NCBI RefSeq assembly: GCF_902167145.1
Contig: NC_050105.1
Span: 122,033,898 to 122,097,897 of the forward strand
Source of the DNA: Zea mays
Lineage: Eukaryota; Streptophyta; Magnoliopsida; Poales; Poaceae
Direction: 5' to 3'
DNA: 64,000 nt
Every line of letters begins with the position of its first letter. Position 1 is the first letter of the stretch. The translations under genes were made by a program, and so were the position numbers. Under the pieces are notes generated by a model. That model worked only from the letters and a program-made list of their open reading frames with translations. It had not been told where the DNA came from and did no database searches. Below are positions 33,380 through 45,000 of the stretch, in pieces.

Positions 33380-35398
33380 ATCAACGAGGTGGGCATCTGG
33401 ACTGGTTCGGCGAAGGGCTGGACGAAGCGTGAGGGTTGTTCGACTCCGCAGATTGACCCTGCACAGAGAAGAGATTGCATGTGTGAGAACATATGAATAT
33501 ATATCATGCAGTACTAAAATTTTGATACTCACAGGAGTAGTGAACTCAGCAGGGTCAGCTGCAGGGAACAACGGAGGTGGTGGAGCATGACCCTGTGCGG
33601 CGCCAAGGCTCTGCATGTACGCGAACATCTCCGCGATCCTCTTCTCCAGCTCCTCACGTTGCCTCCTCTCATCATCTAGCTGAGTCTGTAATATTTCGCC
33701 CTAATGTTACGATAATGCAAAGAGAAGATATATAATAATCAATGAACGATGAATAGATAAGGAATAACCTGGAGTTTCTGGATACGATGCTGTGAGCTGT
33801 CCTGCCGAGGTCGTATGGCTGGGCTCGCGCTCGTGCTCCTTGCTCGCACCTGAGAGAGAGTGGGAGTGGAGGACGAGTCGATTGCCCCGTCGGCAATCCA
33901 GTACCGCCCATGCCTCTTGCATCCTCCGACCCTCATGAGGACATCTCCGTCGATGTCCTCGGTCCTCGGATCGTAATCTGGCCCATGGACCTCCTTGGCC
34001 ATGGCGGTGTACTCACTGAGGCGGCTGTGGACGGCGGGGTTGGTGTACGCCTCGGGGCCGTCATCCGGGTTGTAGGTGACGTCGGACGTCGCCTTCCCCT
34101 TGTGGGCCATAGCATATGCCGAGAACATGGAGCAAGGCGCGCCACCATGTGCCACCGACTGCGAGAAAACCAACGAGATGGTTAGAAATCATGTCTAATC
34201 GAAAGTTATATACCTAAATAAAAAAGAGCGCGTACCCATGCTTCCGCGTATTTCCCAGGCTGCGGCTTCCTTGATGGTGGGAGGGACCTTGCATCATCAA
34301 ACGCCATCTCGGCTAGCGTTGTGCGCCTCGTCCCACTCAGCCGAGCACCACCTCTGCACCATCTGCTCCCAGCACTCAGGATGTGTGGCGCACCAATGAG
34401 GAATCATCTAAAAAAATACAAGTACACGACATATCAGAAGATAAAATTAAGCATATTTAGTACCAATAATAAAGTTTTGTATTTACCTGCAAGTACTGGT
34501 CCGGAGTCAATGACATGGTTCGGGCGTCCTTCTTGCTCACCTTCTCCCCAAGGACGGAGCCATGGTAAGTGACGATGGCCTAGATGCTCGCCTCGTAGTG
34601 CATGTCCACGACGAGCTTCTTACAGCTCGTGGTAGCCACCACATCCGCCCTGGCCTCGTATCCAGCCTCGCATCTAAAGAAATCCTACATACAAAGACGA
34701 TGTATCCATACATTATTTCAAGAATATGCAACAAATGCGACTTATTAAACAATATAGTGCGAGGAAGACTTACCCACAGCTCTTGCTTCACCCGCTCCGC
34801 CTTGTTGTTGAATTGTCTGTCGTCCCGATCTACTGCATCGGGGGCGACGACGTAGTGGTCGAAGGTGTATGCTGGGCTCGTCACTCCGGCGTACTCGACA
34901 AGTCCAGGGAAGTGTTCCCCTCATAGAAGGCCGAGGATGCCATTGGGGTTGCGGCCGTGACCCCCTGCAGTCTCCAAAACCATCCAAGACCTGTGCAAGT
35001 GATTAAGATAAAGTATTAGTTTCTATTATTAATTTGAACATATAATATGAAAAAGCAGCAACAACATCTAAAGTTATCTACCTCTCTCCATCGGGTCGTA
35101 TCAGCGGACGTCTGTCACGAAGTATGGGTCGCTGAGGGAGACTCGCGGGACCTCGCAGGTAGATGCTCCTCGAACCTGAGGAGCCAGAACCTGAGACGTC
35201 CTGCTGAGCGGCGTCGTCATCGTCGTCCTGCTGCGCCGCATCATCGTCGTCCTGCTGCGCCGCATCGACAACGGCTTGCTGCTCCACCTGCTGCTGTACG
35301 GCGTCGTCCTGCTGCGCCTCCTCCTCCGTCCTACGGGTGCTCCTCCTCCCCCTCCCCCTCCCCCTCCCCCTCCTCGTCCTCGTCCCACCGCCCACCAT
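33380..35398 (-). pseudogene. TNPA-type gene of the CACTA (Transposase_24-like)
   Basis: The start is the ATG at 35398 (MVGGGTRTRRGRGRGRGRR, then glutamine/aspartate-rich repeats). Further minus-strand exons show DDRQFNNKAERVKQELWV (about 34884-34770), KKLVVDMHYEA and GEKVSKKDARTMSLTPDQYLQ (about 34677-34489), PHWCATHPECWEQMVQRWCS (about 34410), and an exon with AYTNPAVHSRLSEYTAM and GDVLMRVGGCKRHGRYWIAD (34160-33773). These match the plant Ptta/En/Spm family (Pfam Transposase_24 from memory), a DNA-binding accessory protein. Breaks: TGA near 34920, TAG near 34580 and a frameshift near 34300. Exon limits are approximate. Confidence 0.78.
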
Positions 35399-35501
35399 CT
35401 TTATCCAACAACCTGCAATTAAGAGTAAGCAATTAAGCACAGATAAAAAAATATGTATTTAGAAACATATGCAAAATAAATGAAATATACCATTACATCG
35501 A

Positions 35502-38500
35502 TTAAAAATAATCTTCATATGTGTCCGGGTTAGCCGGATCATAAGTGTCATCATCACTATCAACCATTTCATAGTCAACACCATCTGAAGGCGCAATTTC
35601 GTCATTGGCATTGCCTTCAAGCATTTCTAAGTTATTCTCATTTTGCACCTCATCCTCCTCATCAACAACCATTTCATCATCCGGCGTTTCAATATCTACT
35701 TCCATTCCGATCGCTTCGGTTAAGTCTATCTCAAATCGCCCTTCGAGCCCATCTTCTTGGAAGAACTCTCCGTCATATGTGTCCGGGTCTAAGTTATAAT
35801 CTTCATCGTTTGGAACAGGTAATTTAGCGTGCGGTGATACCTTATACACAACATCCCAACCCTTAAGATGTTGTTTCGTTTGGCACGCATATGGAAGATA
35901 ATACACTTGTGTGGCCTGTTGGACCACAATATAGACATCGTCTCCTGGTAAGATGGAATCCTGTCGAATTTCGACTAGCCCAAGATTAGAATGTGTCCGT
36001 CTCGTAACTTCAGGGTCAAACCAATGACATTTGAATATCACTGGAGTAAGAGGTTTGGAACCATAAAAATTGAGTTCATATATTTCTTCAATTCTTCCAT
36101 AATACTCGACCTCGTCAAGCCCGGGCGTAAAGACTCCAGAACACGTGGTTTTTCGATTGGGCCGACTTTGGTCGTAGCTTGTTGTGCGAAAACGGTATCC
36201 ATTGACATCATACCTAGAAAATTTCCTGACCCTATAGGCAAAGTCATTGGCTACTTGTCTCAACTCGGCACTCATAGACAGCTCTCTTTGGCCCTGCAAG
36301 TTCAAACACGCTAGATTGTTATATTATTCGCACGTAAGAGCAACTTCAAATGACAAACTAAGCACGTACCTTACGTTTAAACCAGGAAATGAAATCGGGC
36401 AATCCATTTCCCGCACCCTTTCCAAGAAGGGTATCATATTCCTGTGGAGTTGGGTCCCTTGATCGACGCCAGAATTCATGAAGAAATTGCTCCATGTATG
36501 GCGTCACCTCTTCAAGGTTGGTCAATACATATAGCATGATATGGTGCCACTCTTCATGTCTCAGGGTCTTGGTGGTCGAACCACTCGCGCTTCCGAGTTG
36601 CCCTCGAAAAATGCTGAGGTTCGATTCATTGTCGCCATCATTGTAACGAGGGGGTGGATTATGCACGCTCGGCAGTTTGTCACCATAGTAAGTTGTTGTG
36701 AAGTTTGACACCTCCTCCAGTATGTATGCCTCTGCAATGGAAGCCTCGATTTTGCATTTATTTCTACATTTCTTTCGGATAGTCTTTAGACATCTCTCGA
36801 TTGGATAGCACCAATGTCCCTGCACGCCCCCCCCCCCATTCGTGCCTCATACGGGACATGAAGAATCAAATGCTGCATCGGATTGAACAAGCCGGGTGGA
36901 AAGATCTTCTCCAGCTTACACAGTAACACGGGTGCCATCCTTTCCAAGTCTGCAATCATGGTCCGAGCTAACTCTTTTGCACAAAGGTGGCGGAAGAAAT
37001 AGCTCAACTCTGCAAGCGCTAGCCAGACATGCTCAGGGACATAGCCTCGAACCATCGTCGGAAGAATTCGTTCAATCCATATGTGGAAGTCATGACTCTT
37101 CATCCCTAAGACTCGCAGAGTAGATAAGTTCACCCCCCTACTAAGGTTAGCTGCATACCCATCAGGGAACATTAACATCTTGATCCACTGTAGTACTTCC
37201 TTCCACTGGGCCCTGCTCAGGACGAAATCGGCCTTAGGCCTTCTCCATGTCTTTCCACCACTAGGCGGCTTCATCTCTTGGTTTGGTCTATCACATAACT
37301 TTGCCAGATCCACTCTTGCCTTTACGTTATCCTTTGACTTATCAGGAATCTCCATAATTGTTGCCCAAAGTGCCTCGACGACATTCTTTTCAGTGTGCAT
37401 CACGTCAATGTTGTGTGGAAGAGCAGGTCATCATAATAGGGGAGTCGAGTCAAGCCCGACTTATGTGTCCACATATGTTTCTCACCATATCCCACAAAAC
37501 CAGCTTCTGGGTTGGCCACGAGACCATCTATCTGTTCGCGAACTTCGGCACCAGTCATCATTGCAGGTGGGCGGTCTGTCACCACGACACCTTTCGTAAA
37601 GTTCTTGATGTCTAGTCGGAATGCATGGTCAGGAGGGAGAAATTGTCGATGTTTATCGAATGACGAATATTTACCACCCTTCTTCAACCAAATGAACCTA
37701 AGAGCTTCCTTGCAAACTGGGCATGGGAACTTACCGTGAACACACCAGGCGCAAAATAGCCCATACGCCGGAAAGTCATGCATGGAGTACTGGTACCAAA
37801 CATGCATTTTGAAGTTTGTCTTCGTAGCTCGGTCGTACGTCCATACCCCTTCCTCCCAAGCACGGACCAATTCATCAATCAAAGGCTCCATGTACACGCC
37901 CATTTTATTCCCCGGGTGTCCAGGAATTATCAACGACACGAATATGTTCTGTCTTTGAAAGCACACGCCGCGGGGGAGATTGATGGGGATAACGAACACG
38001 GGCCAACATGTGTATGGGGTAGCGGTCATTCCATAGGGATTGAACCCATCTGTGGCCAGCGCAACACGAACATTACGAGCCTCTTTGGCTTTCTCATGGT
38101 GAATGACATCAAAGTGGGTCCATGCTTCACCATCGGATGCATGAACCATCTTGTCAGGATTGTATCGTTTGCCTTTTTTGTGCCATGTCATCTGTTTCGC
38201 GGATTCCTCTGTCATGTATAGACGTTGGATCCTCGGTATGAACGGAAGGTGGCGTAGGATTGTCACGGGGATGTCGAGTTGCCTCTTCTGTTCATCACCA
38301 GAGTCTACCTCCATGAACCTAGACGATTTACACTTCGGACAGTACTTTGCCTCAGTGTGTTCTTTCCTAAATAGGACGCAGCCCTTCGGACAAGCATGTA
38401 TCTGCTCATACGTCATCTTGAGTGCACGAAGGAGTTTCTGTGCCTCGTACATGCTCTTTGGCAGAACGTGATCCTCCGGAAGCAGGCTGCCAATAACTGT

Positions 38501-39028
38501 CAACAAACCATCGAAGGCGTCTCGACTCATGCTATACTGCGACTTGAACGCCATTATACGCCCAATGGCATCCAGTTGAGAAACCTTTTTCTTGTCGTGA
38601 AGGGGTTTCTGTGCCGCGTCAAACATGTCGTAGAATGCCTTTGCGGTCGCCTCTGGCTCGTCCTCCATACGTCCTTCGGCGAACTGTGCCTCGTGATAGT
38701 CGTTCAACATGTCCGCTACCCCGGCATCAACATCGTAATCCTCGACGCGTTGTCTCACCACCTCCTCTCTCGTGCGATGCGCTTCACCATGGAAGATCCA
38801 CCGAGTATAGTCCGGCGTAAATCCATTCTTCCAAATATGTTCTACCATGGCCTTCTTTGGTTTTCTTTTCCGGTTGTCACATTTGCTGCACGGACAAGGG
38901 ACTAGGCTAGCTCCTTTAGCAGCTTCGCCATATGCCCGTTCCATAAAAGCATCGGTCTTCCTAATCCATTCTAGGGTGACATCATTACGTCGAACGCGGC
39001 CCGTGTACATCCACTCACGGTTCTCCAT
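35502..39028 (-). pseudogene. TNP2-type CACTA transposase, nearly intact
   Basis: The enzyme would cut and rejoin the element ends. The start is at 39028 (MENREWMYTGRVRRN). The N-terminal zinc-like domain has CPCSKCDNRK; the Transposase_21 core has VALATDGFNPYG, VFVIPINLPRG, CAWCVHGKFPCPVCKEAL and DVMHTEKNVVEALW; DUF4218-type sequence follows (KSHDFHIWIERILPTMVRG), then DUF4216-type sequence (GSKPLTPVIFKCHWFDP) and an acidic tail. An intron at 36369-36295 is marked by AAG|GTACGT and CTTGCAG|GGC. Two breaks are seen: a one-base loss near 37415 before the HTEKN motif, and a frame change at a run of ten C (36828-36837, plus strand). The rest is open. Confidence 0.88.
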
Positions 39029-39126
39029 CCTCTAACATATATAACCGAGTATAGTTTAATATAGACATGTAATGCATGTACACTACGTTCCTACCTTCTA
39101 ATAGGTGATGATAGGTCCTAATCCCA

Positions 39127-39327
39127 CCCGCGGTTGCGTAGATGGAGTTAGTTTCCATGCTCTACTCCGATCCGAGATAGAATTTCGGCAGCACCTCCCC
39201 GCTGTTCTCCGGATACACGTCCTGGCAGGGAGAGTGTACTGTCCGGAGAACAACAGGGAGGTGACGCCGAAACTCTATCTCGGACCGGAGTAGAGCATGA
39301 AACTAACACCATCTACGCAACTGCGGG
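39127..39327. repeat. 200-bp palindrome upstream of the transposase gene
   Basis: cccgcggttgcgtagatgg and catctacgcaactgcggg mark the outer ends. Inner arms include gctctactccgatccgagat and its near inverse. It lies about 100 bp before the transposase start codon, in the 5' region of the minus-strand gene. Confidence 0.85.
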
Positions 39328-39839
39328 CTGTCCAAAAAACGTGGACAATTCGAAACTGATACATTTGTAGATATGCAAAGATCTGCATATCTACACCGTA
39401 TCTCTTTCGAACTGGAGACGCCTAACTAGGTTACATGATCTACGACCATGATGCGGAAATAAAGGTTATACCTAGGGTGGCGGTGGAGTCAGGCTAGTGG
39501 GGCTGTGGCGGGTCGGTGCAGTGGCGACGCGACGCTGTGCAGGCAGACCCGCAGCGGCTAGGAAGACAAGTATCTTCTCTGTAAAAAAGAAACACAAGTC
39601 TGTTAATACAAAAAAAATCGACAACACCTCCCCTGTACGTTGAGGTTTTTAAAACCTGCAAATAAAACTAATAGCATGATGGCTGACATGCACACAGTAA
39701 GAAGAAATTCACCTAAAGTATACACTACTAGCAGTTGTCATATTTCTTATTTTCCATTGCAAGCCATCACAATGCTTAATGATGGAGATGTGAATAACTT
39801 GGTAGATCAACAACTACATGGTGAATTGACGCATAAAAA

Positions 39840-40135
39840 GTGTATACCTCGTGTGGGGGCGACGATGGTACGCGTGGCCGAGCGGCGGTGGCGAGGGGCA
39901 CGACGACGCGGGCGCGGGTGAGGGGCACGGCGGGCGCGGCTGCGGGCACGGCGAGCACGGCGGGCGCGGGCATGGCGAGCGCGGGCACGGCGAGCACAGC
40001 GGGCGCGGGCACGGCGAGCACGGCGGCGGTGACGGCGAGCACGGCGCGCGTGTGAGTGGGTGGGCGCGGCGATGGGCGGGCAGACGGCGCGGCGGCGAGT
40101 CGACAGCGGCGCGCGGATGGCGGGTGCAGTGAGAG
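39840..40135. repeat. GC-rich ggcgagcacggcgggcgcggg repeats
   Basis: Imperfect repeats of gcacggcgagcacggcggg give long open frames on both strands. These show repeat translation only. The stretch separates the transposase leader from the right subterminal repeats. Confidence 0.6.
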
Positions 40136-40184
40136 AGTGAGATGAGAGAAGGAAGGAGAAAGGTTCTCCGCGGGGGTTTATTTC

Positions 40185-40420
40185 TCTTCTTTGCCGAGTG
40201 CCCGTGATCTGGCACTCGGCAAAGATTTTTTTAAAATTTTAAAATATTCTTTGTCGAGTGCCAGATCGCTGACACTCGGCAAAGTCTCCTTTGCCGAGTG
40301 TCCCCTGGGCGGCACTCGGCAAATATGCTTTCACAATTCTTTGCCGAGTGTCAACCAGTTGGCACTCGGCAAAGGTTGCTTTGCCGAGTGTCATCTCTGG
40401 ACACTCGGCAAAGTACATTT
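40185..40420. repeat. Right subterminal repeats, inner block
   Basis: tttgccgagtg/cactcggcaaag inverted pairs, as at the left end, lie here inside the 879-bp palindrome (40441-41319). Confidence 0.9.
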
Positions 40421-40440
40421 TTATTTTTTTTATTTTCCCT

Positions 40441-41319
40441 ACCAATTTTTTTGTGGTATGTTCCTACACTATATAGACCTACATGTACCATTTTGAGACA
40501 ATTAGAAAATTGTTTTCTATAGCTAGTAGATTTAGTTCGTTTATTTGAATTTCTTCAAAAAAATCACATTTGAACTGCAGGTCACTCAAAACTTGGAAAA
40601 CTGTGCATGCAAAAATAATATCCATTCTACTTAGCACAAGTTACGACCAATTTCAGGATCGGACCGGAAACTTCGAGCACCATGCTAACTCAACATGGCC
40701 GTGAACTTGCCATACAGCTGTTTAAAAATTTTATAAAACACAAACAAACTTAGAAAATCATGAAACTTGTCCACATGTCATGATATCATATGTAGAGTCT
40801 GTGATAAAAAATTTAGAATGTTTGAAGAAAGTTGTGAGACATTATGTGTAGAAACCTAAGAGAACCACACATGAAATCATAGAGTTTCAATGTGGATCTC
40901 TTAGGTTTGTACACATAGTGCGTTACAGCTTTCTCGAAACTTTTTCAAATTTTTATCACAACCTCTACATATGATATCATGACACGTGGACAGGTTTCAT
41001 GATTTTCTGACTTTGTTTCTGTTTTATACAATTTTTAGACACCTGGATGGCAAGTTTACGATCATGTTGAGTGAGTATGGTGCTCGAAGTTTTCGGTCCG
41101 CTCCTAAAATCGGTCGTAACTTGTGCTAAGTAGCATGGATATCATTTTTGCATGCACGGTTTTCCAAGTTTCGAGTGACCTGCAGTTCAAATCTGAATTT
41201 TCCGAAGAATTTCAAATAAACAAACTAAATGTACTAGCTATAGAAAACACTGTTATAATTGTCCCAAAATGGTACATGTAGGTCTACATAGTGTAGTAAC
41301 ATACCATAAAAAGTTTGGT
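40441..41319. repeat. 879-bp imperfect palindrome inside the CACTA right end
   Basis: The left arm starts accaatttttttgtggtatg and the right arm ends cataccataaaaagtttggt. Inverted similarity continues through gacctacatgtaccattttg, actgcaggtcactcaaaact, catgatatcatatgtagag and similar blocks to a centre near 40880 (aacctaagagaacc ... ggatctcttaggtt). Mismatches and small gaps are scattered. It has no coding capacity. Confidence 0.88.
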
Positions 41320-41344
41320 GACCAAAATAAAAAAAATAAAAATA

Positions 41345-41670
41345 TGCTTTGTCGAGTGTCTACATAGGACACTCGACAAAGACTCTCTTTGCCGAGTGCC
41401 AGATATTTGACACTCGGCAAAGACTAACGGCCGTCAGCTGTAGACGGCCGCTAACGGCCCTTTGCCGAGAGCCATATTTGCCGAGTGCTCGACGTTCGGC
41501 AAAGCAGTCTTTGCCGAGTGCTTGGCTGTGCCGAGTGTCCTATACTCGGTAAATAAGCTCTTTACCGAGCGCAGGACTTTGCCGAGTGCGGCGCTCGGCA
41601 AAGTCTGCTTTGCCGAGTGCCCGATAATAAGCACTCGGCAAAGCCACCGGCACTCGGCAAAGGTCCGGAT
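41345..41670. repeat. Right subterminal repeats, outer block
   Basis: tttgccgagtg-type units in both orientations, some degenerate (tttgtcgagtg, tttaccgagcg), run up to the terminal inverted repeat. Confidence 0.9.
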
Positions 41671-41683
41671 TCCGGTAGTGATA

Positions 41684-41832
41684 CTCACTCTGTGTTAAAT
41701 TAAAACTCGTTTTAGATAATTAATGGTTTCATATAATACTTGATGTATATGTTTTATACGTGTGTCCAGATTTATCATTATTCATTTGAATATAGATAAA
41801 AAAATCAAGGCTAAAACGAAGGGACGAAAATA
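41684..41832. mobile_element. Stowaway-like MITE in the ALFIN-LIKE promoter region
   Basis: The ends ctcactctgtgttaaattaa and aaacgaagggacgaaaatag are imperfect inverted repeats of the ctccctccgtcc type, with TA flanks. The CACTA inserted at or beside its left end. Confidence 0.6.
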
Positions 41833-42069
41833 GTATTAATTTTGTTTTTACTAACCAACTTACAAAATTATAATAAAGCCCTTCAGTTCCACCCGGTTCA
41901 AGAACTTTCTATCTGAAGTTCAGTAATTCTCTCGGCAACTCAGCTCCCGCCAGACAATAGCCACCACCTCCGACGCCGCGTCCTCGTCCTCTTTCGCTTG
42001 AACCCTAGCCTCGCATCGGCCACCGCCACCGCTCTTCGTCGGCAGCTTCGGTGCGGCTGAACGGCCGCG

Positions 42070-45000
42070 ATGGACAGGCACGGCTCGGCTCGGCTGGCCA
42101 CCCCCGAGGATGTCTTCACGGATTTCCGTGCCCGCCGTGACGGCATTCTCAAGGCACTCACCACCGGTATCTCTCCCTCTTGCCCCCTCCTGTTCAGGCG
42201 GCGGTTCGTTGTTTCGCTCTGGATTTCGCTGTGGGATTAGTAGCTTACGGTTTCGTTTGCCTGGATGTTTCCGCGTGGTGCGGCAGATGTGGAGAAGTTC
42301 TACAAGTTGTGCGACCCAGGTGAGAATTCTTGCTTGCTTCTTCGTTCTGCCTTCTCTTTTTTTCCCGCTGGATGGAGACGTTTCGTGCGCAATATGCGGT
42401 GTTCATCCGCTGTTCAACCTCTTTATGGGTACTGGATGTTGTCGTTCTTGTGGTGTATGGTTAATCGATTGCTGATGCTTGGTTCTGCTTGTCTGCATGA
42501 TATATAATGACTAGTTAGGTCAACCGTATTGAGCGTGGAGATTAGTCATTTAGGCTAAGTCTTGCAAAATTTGGGCGATGAAGCTTTTCTATTCGATTCT
42601 TTACCTGACTTTTATTCGTCGTTAATGTCTACTCTGTGGCCATCATGCTGATCCCCCCTCCCCCCCTTTTTTTTTGCTAGAGTATAAGGATAACTTGTGC
42701 CTGTATGGACTACCTAACAAAACCTGGGAAGTGAACGTTCCTGCTGCGGAAATTCCTCCAGAACTACCAGAGCCAGCAGAGGGAATAAACGTTACTCGCG
42801 ATTCAATGCCAAAGGAAGATTGGCTCTCGTTCGTAGCTGTGCACAGTGATGCATGGTTGGTTGCTGTGGCATTTCACTTTGGGGCTCTCCACGGTTTTGA
42901 TAAAGACGCCAGGTCTGGTCATAATTTCGACTCCAATGTCTTTAATTTCTTTGTTAAAGTCTACCCTTTCAACTTGATATATTTCCATCTGTCCAATATA
43001 TTTGCTTGCTACATGCCTTTTTTTTTTCTTGAACACATGTTACGGTGCCTCAAGCTGTCAACGTTATTTGGTTGTTGTACGGTGGTAGCCTGACCCGTAA
43101 CTGAGGGGTTAGGATCCTTATGCATATAGACTAGATCTATACATATACTTTTGTTTGGCTGTATTATTATATTCAGAACAAACATAACTTGTGTTTGGTT
43201 ATCTACACCAAAACATGTATTAGAGAAGAATAAATAAAGAAATTTTTAAATATTATATAACATGTGTGGTCTAATTTTATTAAAAATCCAAGAATACGAA
43301 TATAAAATCGGTTCGATGATTAATTTTTATTTGAAAGATATAATAAAAAACAAATGAAAATGCTTCTCGTTTTGAGTGCAACTACATGCAACCGCATGCC
43401 ACTGTACCTCACGCGGGCGTACACGCGGTAGGAGCATCTCGCGTTGGCGTGGCTCTCCGTCCATTTTTGCATGTTCAGCCTGTACGTTGAGGAGAGAACT
43501 AAACAATACTTGCTTTTAGTAGGGCTGGTAAATCGTAATCCAAATGTTTCTTTATTAATTGTTAGAGGCTTAAGTAATTTTTAGTTAAAAAATAAATAGA
43601 AACAGGGTCCGATTTTAATCTGGTCCTATTCTTACATTTTATAGTGTAAAATTTAGAGTTCATTATTACCTCTAGCTTTGAGACTCGGCGGGTGCGGCTG
43701 CAGGCCCCCGCACGTAAACATGTCCTGACGGTCTGGGCTTGTCGGGCGGCCTGAAACCTGACACGGGTTTGGGCCGGCCAGAATCCGGCATAACACGTAG
43801 TGTACCAGCTCATGCCGGCCCGGCCCGATCACCGGGCCGTGTTTAGGCCGAAGGCGTGGCATCCCGGCACGACCCGGTTTTATTTTTTCTATTTTTTCAT
43901 ATAAATACATATATTATAGTTGAATATAGAGTATAAAACACAAGAAACATGTGTTTTTGTTGGTTATGTTGGTGTAAATAAATGTTTAGAGCTAACAAAT
44001 ATGGTTTCAACCCTCATATATGCATACTTTTAGGATATTTTTATCATTTAAACGCCATATGTTATTATGGGCCCGTTAGACCCGTCGTGCCATGAACCGG
44101 CCCGACACGGTTGTTAACCTAGCGGGTCGTGCCTGGGCCTCGCTCGGAGCCCGTGGGTCGGCACGACCCGCTAGCTAATTCGAGTCGGGCCAGCACGGCC
44201 CGCCCATTTGGACATCTATACAGGCACATCAACCAAACAAGTGGAAAAATTTTTCTATAACTTGTATGTTGGTTCCGGTTGGATTAGATCTGAGTATAAG
44301 GAATTACCAATAATTGGAAAGGCTATATGGTGGATCAACATGCTTGCATTAACCCTAAACTAGAAAATTGTCGAGGCGCCGACCAATTTATTGTGCACAA
44401 CTATTTATTGAAATAAATCTACATAACTCTCTAACCTTTAGAGGATAGTTTGCTTCACCTCCTCACCATCAAAACTGGTTGTTTAACCCATAAAACCAGA
44501 CGATAATCCCGTGAGCTTAGTGGTTTTGATGACGTAACACTGATTTAAGTGGTATAAGTTTTGTCTTTTTTAGTTTTGTCATCTTATTTATATAATTTTA
44601 CATAAAAATATGTAACTAGATATTATATTTGTCCTAATTTTTCTAAAATTTTAAAAATAACATATTAATTACTAAATATTGAAAACTGCAAAAAAAGAGT
44701 TTAATATTTTTGTTTCTCATTAATTTCTTATATTCTAAGGCTACAAATTTTAGTGGAGCTACATAATACTATTACTAAACTATTAGTTTTTTGTTAATTT
44801 TATTAAACAAGTTAAGTGATCCTTCTAATTACTGACTAAATCAATTGTACATTTGTTTTTAATAAAAAGTTACCAAACTATAATAAAATGATCTCCAATT
44901 TTTATATGAACCTTTTACTAGCTAAACTAGCATACACAAATATTTTCATAATTTTTTGAGAACTTTGAATCTATACCCATAATTTACATAAATATTTTGC

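Larger units (their letters stand above)
32437..41680. mobile_element. CACTA (En/Spm-type) DNA transposon, 9244 bp
   Basis: The ends CACTACCGGA and TCCGGTAGTG are exact inverted repeats, with 3-bp duplications ATA on both sides (32434-32436 and 41681-41683). Subterminal arrays of TTTGCCGAGTG in both orientations fill about 32450-33090, 40185-40420 and 41345-41670; these are the presumed transposase-binding sites. Inside are a TNP2-type transposase gene and a TNPA-type gene, both on the minus strand. Each has breaks, so the copy is probably not autonomous, though its ends look competent for mobilisation. Confidence 0.95.

Noticed and set aside
38396..38905. 169-codon plus-strand frame over the transposase
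   Set aside because: Shadow of the TNP2-type gene on the opposite strand; no domain.
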